Assembly: GCA_027886905.1 (NCBI GenBank)
Contig: JAPCJO010000011.1
Location: forward strand, 1-49,458
Source: Nitrososphaerota archaeon
GTDB taxonomy: Archaea > Thermoproteota > Nitrososphaeria > Nitrososphaerales > Gagatemarchaeaceae
DNA length: 49,458 nt
Direction: 5' to 3'
Numbering within the stretch: position 1 is the first letter of the stretch; the number at the start of each line of letters is the position of its first letter. A model generated the notes under the pieces. That model had not been told where the DNA came from. It worked only from the letters and a program-made list of their open reading frames with translations, and did no database searches. Positions 18,397-25,380 of this stretch are shown piece by piece. Made by a program: the position numbers and the translations under genes.

Positions 18397-19809
18397 CTAC
18401 CTCGGAACTTTTACGATGTAGCCGATGACCACGCCGAGTATCAAGAGGATGGCGAGAGCGGCATAGACGATCGTCGGGATGGCTTGGACGGTCTGGACGA
18501 CGGTCTGGGTTGTGGTGCTCAGTAGCGTGCTCACGGCGGTCGAAGTCAGCGTCGTGGAAGAAGACCCCGCGGCCGTCGGGGCGAGTTCAGCGATTGCCAA
18601 GCCTGTGTTCGTCGGGGAAGTACCGTCCTTGGAGCTGACCACCACTTCGTAGGTGTCCCCCACAGGGAGGGTCGGGAGGGAAGTTGACTGGAACTGGCCA
18701 GTCCACGTTCCGTTCTTGCCCGAATAAGCCATCAACACAGTCCCGATTAGAGTGCCGGTGGTCTTACCTCCTCCAAAGGTCCCAGAGGTTGCGTTGTAGA
18801 AACCCCAGCCGACCTGGGCTGTGACGGAGCCACCGCGACTCGGACTAAGAGGGGCGACGAATCCTGACACCGGCTCGGCGTTCGTCGGATAGGTGATTGT
18901 GGCATTGATGGTCAGGCCCTGCCCGTTGGCCAGGCTGGTCAGCACGCTGCCTGTTGAAGTGGACAGCAAGGTGACGTTGGTGCTGAGCTGGGCCGGTGTG
19001 ATGACAAACGGGCTCCCGGTGTACTTGAACGTTCCAACGTTGCCAGCGGCGTCGCTCGCATTGGCCGTCGGGTTCCAGGATCCCACGTAGCTGTAGTTCC
19101 AATTATCCGCGACGTATCCGCCAAAAATCAATGCGTTTGGATCCCACGAGGTGGTTCCCACCTGCCCCCCGGGCATCGTGAAATTCACGGACGCGCCCTT
19201 CGTATCGTTTGTCAGCTTGACGTCGTTAGAGGCGTACAACATGGTAAATCTGGGAATCAGTGCTTCTCCTCTCGTCACGCCCTGGACAAAGGCGCACGTC
19301 CCTCCCGTAACCATGTCCATGGTGACAACGAGTTGGTTGGTTGCGTAGAACGAGGTCGACGAGACGACCTGGCCTCCCTGGACGAGGAAGACGTTGTAGG
19401 TGCCCACTTGGTTGACCACGGCGTCAAAGCTTGAGTTTGATACGCCAAACGTGGCTTTCACCGTCTGCCCCGCCGCGGCGAAGGTGAAGTTGACGCTGGT
19501 CTCGGCCCCGTTCGGTTCTTGCACTTTCAAAGAGTAGGTGCCGGCGGCTGGGGCTATGACTCCTATTGTCGTGTTCATACCCAGGTTGATGTATCCCGGT
19601 GTCGCCGTTACCATCTGCGTCTGCCCATGCGCTGGCGTGATTACAAGCACCATCGGTCCGACCAACAGCGCAGTTACCAACAGCATCACGCCAAGGCCAA
19701 GGCCCTTTCCACCCTCACGAGACGCACTGAGCCTTGCTGATTTCGCGGGCCTTCGCTCAGGGATAGCGCGTTTCACCATAGAGGTTACCCTTAGCGGACC
19801 GGAAATCAT
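18397..19809 (-). CDS. Secreted surface protein with C-terminal membrane anchor
   Basis: First gene of a three-gene surface-protein operon. 470 residues: a basic N-tail, hydrophobic signal segment (about 40-62), Ala/Thr/Asn-rich extracellular body with many NxS/T sites, a Ser/Thr-rich stalk (about 415-435), a transmembrane helix (about 443-465) and a short VKVPR end. This is the layout of an archaeal S-layer-associated or cell-surface protein; the family is not identified. ATG 19809 was chosen (GTG 19812 is in frame directly before); both lie about 25 bases from the TATA box, so the message is leaderless. The promoter has the shared palindromic operator, linking it to the cytochrome b operon. 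Confidence 0.75.
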   Translation of the reverse strand: MISGPLRVTSMVKRAIPERRPAKSARLSASREGGKGLGLGVMLLVTALLVGPMVLVITPAHGQTQMVTATPGYINLGMNTTIGVIAPAAGTYSLKVQEPNGAETSVNFTFAAAGQTVKATFGVSNSSFDAVVNQVGTYNVFLVQGGQVVSSTSFYATNQLVVTMDMVTGGTCAFVQGVTRGEALIPRFTMLYASNDVKLTNDTKGASVNFTMPGGQVGTTSWDPNALIFGGYVADNWNYSYVGSWNPTANASDAAGNVGTFKYTGSPFVITPAQLSTNVTLLSTSTGSVLTSLANGQGLTINATITYPTNAEPVSGFVAPLSPSRGGSVTAQVGWGFYNATSGTFGGGKTTGTLIGTVLMAYSGKNGTWTGQFQSTSLPTLPVGDTYEVVVSSKDGTSPTNTGLAIAELAPTAAGSSSTTLTSTAVSTLLSTTTQTVVQTVQAIPTIVYAALAILLILGVVIGYIVKVPR

Positions 19810-19832
19810 CACGGAACACGAGGCTCTCCTTC

Positions 19833-19870
19833 GTATTTAAGAGGGGTATGCCATTCTCAACAGTGAGAAC
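19833..19870 (-). promoter_or_regulatory. Promoter of the surface-protein operon: TATA box plus palindromic operator
   Basis: TATA (minus strand TTAAATAC) at 19833-19840; operator ATTCTCA-ACAG-TGAGAAC at 19853-19870 with 13 of 14 arm positions symmetric and 12 bp between them. The site is upstream of the TATA/BRE region, where activators often bind, but repression by blocking TFB is also possible. Confidence 0.7.
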
Positions 19871-19961
19871 CACGACCTTGGGAGGCGACCCTTCTCGAGG
19901 GCGGGAACCTCAGCAGGAGCTGTCCGTCCGCCGAATTCCGATGCCGCCGTCCCGCAATCGC

Positions 19962-20234
19962 CTAGACGGCGAAGCCTGCTATGACCAGCAGGATGAGCAC
20001 GCAAGAGCCAGCCAGGAGCGGGATCCGGCCGATGCCGTCTGCTGTCTTGGTGACCCTGTAGATGTAAGATATCATGACGAATGCTATCAGGTCGATTGAC
20101 AGGTAGACCGCGAATAGCGATTCACCCGAGGGCAGAGACGTGTCTATCGTCCAGAGCACCGCCGAAGACGCAAACCCGACGATGACGAGAAGCCCTACTA
20201 TTCGGAGGCCGATCCGCTCGTCCAGCCCAGTCAT
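19962..20234 (-). CDS. Small membrane protein of the cytochrome b operon (90 aa, three helices)
   Basis: Starts ATG at 20234, overlapping the cytochrome b stop in ATGA, so translation is coupled. Begins MTGLDERIGLRIVGLLVIVG and has three hydrophobic helices (about 9-30, 40-60 and 70-90) joined by short charged loops. I do not recognise a family. Its place suggests a small accessory subunit of the Rieske/cytochrome b complex, like the short subunits of b6f or archaeal Sox/Cbs complexes; this is inferred from context only. The frame extends upstream inside cytochrome b but that part is a shadow. Confidence 0.7.
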   Translation of the reverse strand: MTGLDERIGLRIVGLLVIVGFASSAVLWTIDTSLPSGESLFAVYLSIDLIAFVMISYIYRVTKTADGIGRIPLLAGSCVLILLVIAGFAV

Positions 20235-21802
20235 TGCTTCCACCCCACCTCGAATGCCTTCACGCGTCGCTTTATCGAGCCCGTGCCGAGGTCGAGCCTG
20301 TAGAGGAGGTAGACCGTGCCCGCGATAGCGGCCGAGAGCTCTCCGAGCGAAAGCGCGAGAGACCAGAGGAGAGAGAGGCTCCCCCCCTGCGATATCAGCT
20401 GCACGGCTCCCGATATCGAGCCGCCTATGCCGAACGTCCCGAGCGTCAGAAGGGCTACGAAGCTGGACGCCGTCCACAGGGACGCCGTGTTGAACGACCT
20501 TGTCGCGTAGAGCGCCCCCGCGGAGCCCGGAACCTGCACGCCCGACGAGGGCGCTCCCATTGGCATCTTCCTGAAGATCACCTTGTAGGCTCCGGCCGAG
20601 ACCAAGCAGATTATGAGCGCGGTCGTTCCGAGAACGAGGACTGCCTGCTCCGTGGGAATGATTGCGCCAGGCGTCAGGTATCCCCAGACCGTCAGGACGG
20701 CGACCTCCCCCACGAAGACGAGGCCGAGCGTCACCCATCTCATCCTCGATGCGATTCTGCGGGTGGTACCCCTGTCCAAGAACGGAAGAAGGACCAGGGC
20801 CACGAATATCACGGACACCAGGCCCAGCGCCACCGTGAGCCCTGGCCCCTCGAACACCTGAATCTTCAGCACCTGGTAGATCCAGAGGAAGTACCAGTCG
20901 GGTTGCGAGGCATACTGGGCGGCGAGGGCAGGGGTGTACTCCGGTGCCAGGTTAAGGGGGAAAGCGAGCGAGATGAGGAGCATCGCCGTGCCGAACATGG
21001 CAGCGAGCTCGAGGAGGTAGATAGTAAGGTCGGGGAAGATCGGGATGAGCCTCCTCTTCTTTTCGGGTAGCGGCACCGAGCCGACGACGGGCTCGGAGAC
21101 GCCGTGCGCCTCCAGCATGTACATCTTCCCGACGAGGAGGAGCAAGAGGACTCCGGGCAGCACTACCACGTGTAGGTCGTAGAACCTCAGGACGGTCCCC
21201 GAGTCTGTCCCCCCTCCGACGATCAGGAACTGTATGAAGCCCGACAGCGGCTGCGGCAACGCCGCCATCATGCCTATGCCCACGTCGGTTGCGGACTTTG
21301 AGACGACCGTCCACGGGAGGAGGTACCCTGTGAAGCCGAAGCCCAGCGTGACGAAGCCCATCACCATCCCGGTTATCCACATCAGCTCTCGCGGCTTCTT
21401 GTTGACCGAGACGAAGTAGCCCCTCATCATGTGCATGAAGGCGAGCATTATCATCGCGTACGCGGTGTAGAGATGGACGGTCTCGAGGAATCGGCCGTAG
21501 CTGACGTTCTGGAAGATGTAGAGGGTGGAGGAATAGGCTTGGAGGGGCGTTGGGATGTAGTAGATCATCATGATCGCGCCCGTGACTCCCTGTATCGCGA
21601 AAGCGACGACGGCGAGGGCGCCGAGCCAGTAGAAGGGGTTGACCGAGTACACGGGCGCCGGCCTGAGCATCTCGTATGAGAGGCCGAGCCTCGCGTCGAA
21701 CCAGTGGACCACTCGGGCGAGGGCCCGCTCGTGGGTCGCCGCTTGTTCGGAGGGGTGGTAGCCGCTCTTTTCCTTCTCCTCTTGTTGCTCTTGCTCTGAC
21801 AT
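20231..21802 (-). CDS. Cytochrome b of a Rieske/cytochrome b (bc1/b6f-like) complex
   Basis: Membrane subunit of quinol oxidation. 523 residues with about 12 helices, so the N- and C-terminal halves are fused and extra helices follow. Helix B carries H110 and H124 (x13). Helix D carries H211 in RFYDLHVVVLP, but the position 15 residues later, where b6-type proteins have the second heme His, is K226 (VGKMYMLEAHG). The Qo motif is PDWY (301-304) instead of PEWY. The N-terminus is a charged soluble tail. ATG 21802 is four bases past the Rieske stop; GTG 21814 would overlap it. Operon order is small ORF, Rieske, cytochrome b, small membrane protein. Confidence 0.92.
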   Translation of the reverse strand: MSEQEQQEEKEKSGYHPSEQAATHERALARVVHWFDARLGLSYEMLRPAPVYSVNPFYWLGALAVVAFAIQGVTGAIMMIYYIPTPLQAYSSTLYIFQNVSYGRFLETVHLYTAYAMIMLAFMHMMRGYFVSVNKKPRELMWITGMVMGFVTLGFGFTGYLLPWTVVSKSATDVGIGMMAALPQPLSGFIQFLIVGGGTDSGTVLRFYDLHVVVLPGVLLLLLVGKMYMLEAHGVSEPVVGSVPLPEKKRRLIPIFPDLTIYLLELAAMFGTAMLLISLAFPLNLAPEYTPALAAQYASQPDWYFLWIYQVLKIQVFEGPGLTVALGLVSVIFVALVLLPFLDRGTTRRIASRMRWVTLGLVFVGEVAVLTVWGYLTPGAIIPTEQAVLVLGTTALIICLVSAGAYKVIFRKMPMGAPSSGVQVPGSAGALYATRSFNTASLWTASSFVALLTLGTFGIGGSISGAVQLISQGGSLSLLWSLALSLGELSAAIAGTVYLLYRLDLGTGSIKRRVKAFEVGWKQ

Positions 21803-21806
21803 GCTA

Positions 21807-22604
21807 TCATCCACTCACGGGCGTCCCGCCCTGGAGGTCGCCGAGGACGTTGCTGGAGCCAGTGTCGTGCCCGAAGATCGTCGGCGGCCCCATGCCGACC
21901 GCGAATATGTTGCCCGAGTCATCGACCGAAAGCGTCACTTGGGGGACGGGCCTCGGCGCAGGGCCGCCTATGACAGCCGCTCCGTTCACAAGGTCATAGA
22001 TGCTCCCGTGGCAGCAGCAGTATGCTTCTGGTCCGGGGGCCTTGTAGGACTTGGCGCATCCGGGGCCGGTGCCTGTTGGGAGGTAGGCGACGACGCAACC
22101 CAGGTGCTGGCAGATGACGCTGTATGCGACGATGTCTCCATCGGGCCCGACGCCGCCGGCGGCCTTCACTCCGAGCTTCACGAGGATGTTCGGAGTCTCC
22201 TCCAGCGGGTAATTGAACGAGACCGGCTGAGACTCGACGAGGTCGCTGACGTTGGCTATCATCAACTGCGGAAAGGGAGACGAGGATGTCGACGTCGTCG
22301 CCGTGGAGGTCGAGGCGGAGCTGCTGGAAGCTATCGCCGTCTGGTTCCCTCCTGCCTGCGTCACCGTAGCGGTGACCGTCTTGGTGACGGTGGGCGTGGT
22401 GGTCTGCGCTTCCACGGGCGACGGCGGGTTCGCAGGGGAGAAGAGAGACCTCACCACCGAGGCCACGCCGACTGCCACCGACACCATGCCCAATGCGAGC
22501 CCCGCCCTAAGGAGGTTTCGTCGAGTGATGCTCTGGTCGTCCGGAGACGCGCCCTTGGACTGGACGTCCGCTCTCTCCGATTTGCCATCGTCCTCCGGAG
22601 TCAT
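21807..22604 (-). CDS. Rieske [2Fe-2S] protein with Tat signal
   Basis: Electron acceptor from quinol in the cytochrome b complex, outside the membrane. 265 residues. The N-terminus has the twin-arginine signal ITRRNLLRAG (29-38) and a hydrophobic segment that may stay as anchor, then a Val/Thr/Ser-rich linker. The cluster motifs are CQHLGC and CCCHGSIYD, with about 26 residues between, longer than mitochondrial Rieske and like archaeal SoxF/SoxL types. The spacing Cys pair for the disulfide is present. A TatA gene occurs at 43.3 kb. Its ATG overlaps the stop of a 50-aa upstream ORF (ATGA). Confidence 0.93.
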   Translation of the reverse strand: MTPEDDGKSERADVQSKGASPDDQSITRRNLLRAGLALGMVSVAVGVASVVRSLFSPANPPSPVEAQTTTPTVTKTVTATVTQAGGNQTAIASSSSASTSTATTSTSSSPFPQLMIANVSDLVESQPVSFNYPLEETPNILVKLGVKAAGGVGPDGDIVAYSVICQHLGCVVAYLPTGTGPGCAKSYKAPGPEAYCCCHGSIYDLVNGAAVIGGPAPRPVPQVTLSVDDSGNIFAVGMGPPTIFGHDTGSSNVLGDLQGGTPVSG

Positions 22605-22753
22605 GGTTTCCTCCTCGCTTCCCCCTCTGGGACTCCGCGTGCGAGTCTAATAGCGAGTTCAAAGTCGTGCTGCTCCGCCAACGTGCCGGCGTTCACACCG
22701 ATGGATTTGGAGGCCAAAGAAGCGGAATGCGCGAGTTTCCCGGTCCTGGACAT
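22601..22753 (-). CDS. Candidate 50-aa ORF translationally coupled to the Rieske gene
   Basis: Starts ATG 22753 and ends in TGA that overlaps the Rieske ATG (ATGA). Sequence begins MSRTGKLAHSASLASKS and ends RLARGVPEGEARRKP: soluble, basic, with an amphipathic helix near the end. No family recognised. It lies after the promoter at 22829-22865; an 11-codon frame starting at 22799 near the predicted transcription start precedes it. The coupling is the main argument that it is translated; it could instead only lead ribosomes to the Rieske start. Confidence 0.4.
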   Translation of the reverse strand: MSRTGKLAHSASLASKSIGVNAGTLAEQHDFELAIRLARGVPEGEARRKP

Positions 22754-22828
22754 CAGCAATCCCTCACTTTCTCGGGATCCTCAGCCGTTCGCTAATCATG
22801 GCGCTGTAGGGGATGAGAGCCGCGAGAC

Positions 22829-22865
22829 GATAATAACCCATTCTACGATTCTCACTCTTGAGAAT
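22829..22865 (-). promoter_or_regulatory. Promoter of the Rieske-cytochrome b operon: TATA box plus perfect palindromic operator
   Basis: TATA (minus strand TTATTATC) at 22829-22836 and operator ATTCTCA-CTCT-TGAGAAT at 22848-22865, a perfect 7+7 inverted repeat with 4-base spacer. The gap is 11 bp. The predicted transcript starts near 22806, about 200 bases before the Rieske ATG. Confidence 0.75.
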
Positions 22866-22924
22866 GGCAAAAGGGCCAGCGACCCATAGAGACGACTTGC
22901 GGCTCGTCCGGCCCGGAGGAGGGT

Positions 22925-23725
22925 TCAGCGCGAGACGCCAATCTCCCCCGTCATGAACGGATGGATGGAGCAGATGTAGTAGAAATCTCCCGCGTTCTCG
23001 AACTGGAAGCTCCACGTGCCAAAGGTTCGGAGGTCAGGAGACTGGAAATCCAGGCCTGTGGTGAAGTCGACGTTGTGGATCCCCGGGTCGCAGCACCCTA
23101 TTGTGGAATCCAGGTTCATCCAGTACACCGTTGTACCCCTCGCGACGCTTAACGTGTGCGGCACGAACGTCAGGTGCTCCATGACGACGAGGGCTGGAAC
23201 GACCGTGACGGTGAACGTCTGGTCCCTGACTGACGAGCCTTCCGTCTCTCTCACCGTCACCCGGTATGGTCCTGGCGCGAGTGAGGAGGACGCATGGATC
23301 ACGATGGGTATGTTGGAGCTTTCCTGCGGCGGCACGTAGGTGTCGGACATCTCGAACGACAGCCCCTCGGGTGCGGAGGCGGCCAGGGTCGCGGAGACCG
23401 GGACTTTGGAGCTGGGCATGGTGACGGTCAGAACCGAGTAGTTTTGCGTTTGGCCGGGCGCGATGAGGACGACCGTCGGGGTGAGTGTCATCACCCCGTT
23501 CGCCAAGGGGGGCGGCAATTGAGTTGAGATGAAGAAGTACGCGGGTAGAAGGACGAGCGGGATGAGCATGATGATTATGCCGCAGAACCGCAGGAGCCTC
23601 CTTAGAAGGCGTCCGTACCCTTCAGGGCTAAGCGCGTCGAAGAAGCAGCCCGTGACCGAGCGCGTCGTGCGCCTCGGCAGTCCATGCTCTTCGCCGGCGG
23701 CGCTCCCAAACCACACTAGCACCAT
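22925..23725 (-). CDS. Membrane-anchored blue-copper protein (cupredoxin)
   Basis: Probably carries electrons on the outer face of the membrane. 266 residues: a soluble N-tail of about 45, transmembrane helix (about 46-68), an Ig-like domain (about 75-170), then a cupredoxin domain. The type 1 copper ligands are visible: His in GIHNVDF and the C-x2-H-x3-M set in YYICSIHPFMTG. There is an extra CC pair (IGCCDPG) before the first His, unusual for plastocyanin folds. The gene has its own promoter with the operator shared with the downstream Rieske-cytochrome b operon, so it is a likely electron partner of that complex. Start ATG 23725, about 40 bases into the predicted transcript. Confidence 0.83.
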   Translation of the reverse strand: MVLVWFGSAAGEEHGLPRRTTRSVTGCFFDALSPEGYGRLLRRLLRFCGIIIMLIPLVLLPAYFFISTQLPPPLANGVMTLTPTVVLIAPGQTQNYSVLTVTMPSSKVPVSATLAASAPEGLSFEMSDTYVPPQESSNIPIVIHASSSLAPGPYRVTVRETEGSSVRDQTFTVTVVPALVVMEHLTFVPHTLSVARGTTVYWMNLDSTIGCCDPGIHNVDFTTGLDFQSPDLRTFGTWSFQFENAGDFYYICSIHPFMTGEIGVSR

Positions 23726-23787
23726 CGCCAGGGCGTCAGCGAAACGCGCGTGAGCAACTCGATTTCCTTGCGAATTGTTCCCTCCCC

Positions 23788-23825
23788 GTATTTAATGGGC
23801 GGATGCGATTTTCAAGAATGAAAAC
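23788..23825 (-). promoter_or_regulatory. Promoter of the cupredoxin gene: TATA box plus palindromic operator
   Basis: TATA (minus strand TTAAATAC) at 23788-23795; operator ATTTTCA-AGAA-TGAAAAC at 23808-23825, same spacer length and same 12-bp gap as the other sites, with a C-to-T change in both arms that keeps the symmetry. The compensating change supports a real dimer site. Confidence 0.65.
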
Positions 23826-23903
23826 GAAGAGCCCAGTCGACTGGTTGCAGCCGAGCCCTAGAAGTTAGAAATCGGCGTCCGAGGCGGACGCCCTTGCCGA
23901 ATC

Positions 23904-24329
23904 CTAAGGACAGAGCTGGTCGTCGGTCTTTGCGTCGCGGACGCGGATGGCCTGATACGGGCACGACTTCCCAGCGCGGATTATCTTTTCGCTGTCGACC
24001 GTGCCCTCCTCCACCTCTATCATCCCCAGGGGTTCGGTGCTCGTCCTGCGACCCAGCTGCTTCTCGTCCAGCGAGAAGACCTCCGGAGCGAGCCCGACAC
24101 AGCTCTCTGCCCCCATGCACAGGTCTTGGTCCACGCTCACCAAGAGGGTCATGCCGTCGGAGGTCTGAATCTCCTCCTCGCCTCTCCTTTGAAGGCCGAA
24201 GAGCTTCGTGGATGTCAGGCGAAGGATGACGTCGTCGATGTCCTCTCCCTCTTGCTTCGCCCTCATCAGCCTTTGGTAGACCTTGTCGCTGAGAGTGACA
24301 CTCCTCTCCTCCTCGGGTACTCGGTTCAT
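23904..24329 (-). CDS. Ribbon-helix-helix (VapB/DUF217-like) domain fused to a 3Fe-4S ferredoxin
   Basis: 141 residues. Residues 8-40 (RSVTLSDKVYQRLMRAKQEG and on to DDVILRL) match the DUF217/VapB-antitoxin ribbon-helix-helix pattern. Residues 64-133 are a single-cluster ferredoxin: C71-x5-C77 followed by VGLAPEVF, then C123 in SCPYQAI; three ligands in this arrangement imply [3Fe-4S]. A fourth Cys, C140, is near the end. The start was set at ATG 24329 because the TATA box at 24354-24361 lies inside the longer frame. No toxin gene is adjacent. The promoter carries the shared operator, so the protein may be an autoregulated redox-responsive transcription factor; a plain electron carrier is the alternative. 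Confidence 0.75.
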   Translation of the reverse strand: MNRVPEEERSVTLSDKVYQRLMRAKQEGEDIDDVILRLTSTKLFGLQRRGEEEIQTSDGMTLLVSVDQDLCMGAESCVGLAPEVFSLDEKQLGRRTSTEPLGMIEVEEGTVDSEKIIRAGKSCPYQAIRVRDAKTDDQLCP

Positions 24330-24353
24330 CTCTGTATGGAGCACGAGCGCTCG

Positions 24354-24391
24354 TCTAATAAAGGGGGGAAGCATTTCTCAAATCTGAGAAT
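24354..24391 (-). promoter_or_regulatory. Promoter of the RHH-ferredoxin gene: TATA box plus palindromic operator
   Basis: TATA (minus strand TTATTAGA) at 24354-24361; operator TTTCTCA-AATC-TGAGAAT at 24374-24391, 13 of 14 arm positions symmetric and 12 bp from the TATA. The predicted transcript starts near 24331, next to the chosen ATG (leaderless). Confidence 0.7.
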
Positions 24392-24432
24392 CAACCGCGT
24401 CGCGCTCGAAGTCTCAGCCGACCGTAGGTGTG

Positions 24433-25368
24433 TCATCTGACTATTCTCGTTCCGGCTCTCCCCGCCAAGGCGTTCTCGGCCATCTCCAACGAGGTGATTA
24501 TCACGCGGTCTCCTCCAGACTCTAGGAACCTGACGGCGCTTTCGATTTTTGGACCCATGCTCCCGGCCGGGAATTGCCCCTGCTCGAGGAGCCTCTTGCA
24601 CTCCTGGACGGTCAGCTCCTCGATGGCGTGCTGGCCGGGCTTGTTGTAGTCCAGGTAGACCTGCGGGACGTCCGTGAGTATCAAGAGAATCTCGACCCCC
24701 AATACCTCCGCCAACAACGCCGCGGTTCGGTCCTTGTCCAGGACCGCCTCGACGCCCTTGACCACGCCTTCGTTGTCCCTGACCACTGGGATGCCGCCCC
24801 CACCGGCCGCGATTACCAATGTGCCAGACTCGAACAACTCTGCGACGGTCTTGCCTTCCAGGATTTCGACCGGGGAAGGAGATGGGACGACCCTTCTGAA
24901 GCCCCGCCCACTGTCGTCGACCATCTTCCACCCCCTCTCTTGCTGCAATCTTGGCACCTCGGCATAGGTATAGAAAGGCCCGATGGGTTTTGTGGGATTC
25001 GCGAACGCGGGGTCACTTTGATCGATGAGTACTCGCGTCACGACCGTCACCACGGGCAAATCCAGCCCTGCAGCGTAGAGCTCGTCCTGCAGTCCCTGCT
25101 GGAGCATGTATCCAATCATCCCCTGGCTCTCGGCCCCGCAGATGTCGAGGGGCATCGGGGGGAGTATGGCTTTGGCGAACTCGTTCTTCAACAAGATGTC
25201 GCCCACCTGCGGGCCGTTCCCATGGGTTATCGCCAACCTGTCCCCTTCCTCTAGCAGCTTGACGAGATGTCTCGCAGTGGCGCGGACGTTGGTCATCTGC
25301 TCCTCTGCGGTGCCTTTTTCCCCGCGCTTCAGAATGGCGTTGCCCCCGAGAGCTATCAGGACTTTCAA
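24433..25368 (-). CDS. arcC: Carbamate kinase
   Basis: Makes ATP from carbamoyl phosphate, the energy-yielding end of arginine deiminase fermentation. The 311 residues show IALGGNAILKRGEKG at the N-terminus, THGNGPQVG, the AAGGGGIPVV loop, and GSMGPKIESAVRFLE near the end, all family signatures. Start is TTG at 25368, 12 bases after the arginine deiminase stop. It is the last gene of the operon. Since no ornithine carbamoyltransferase is encoded here, carbamoyl phosphate must come from an enzyme elsewhere, or the kinase may work in another direction. Confidence 0.95.
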   Translation of the reverse strand: MKVLIALGGNAILKRGEKGTAEEQMTNVRATARHLVKLLEEGDRLAITHGNGPQVGDILLKNEFAKAILPPMPLDICGAESQGMIGYMLQQGLQDELYAAGLDLPVVTVVTRVLIDQSDPAFANPTKPIGPFYTYAEVPRLQQERGWKMVDDSGRGFRRVVPSPSPVEILEGKTVAELFESGTLVIAAGGGGIPVVRDNEGVVKGVEAVLDKDRTAALLAEVLGVEILLILTDVPQVYLDYNKPGQHAIEELTVQECKRLLEQGQFPAGSMGPKIESAVRFLESGGDRVIITSLEMAENALAGRAGTRIVR

Positions 25369-25380
25369 GGTTTCCGCCCG

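Noticed and set aside
23904-24329. Toxin-antitoxin locus
   Set aside because: Only the antitoxin-like fold is present, fused to ferredoxin; neighbours are a cupredoxin and carbamate kinase, with no PIN or other toxin gene.
24330-24374. Earlier ferredoxin start at 24374
   Set aside because: The TATA box lies inside this extension, so it cannot be transcribed from that promoter.
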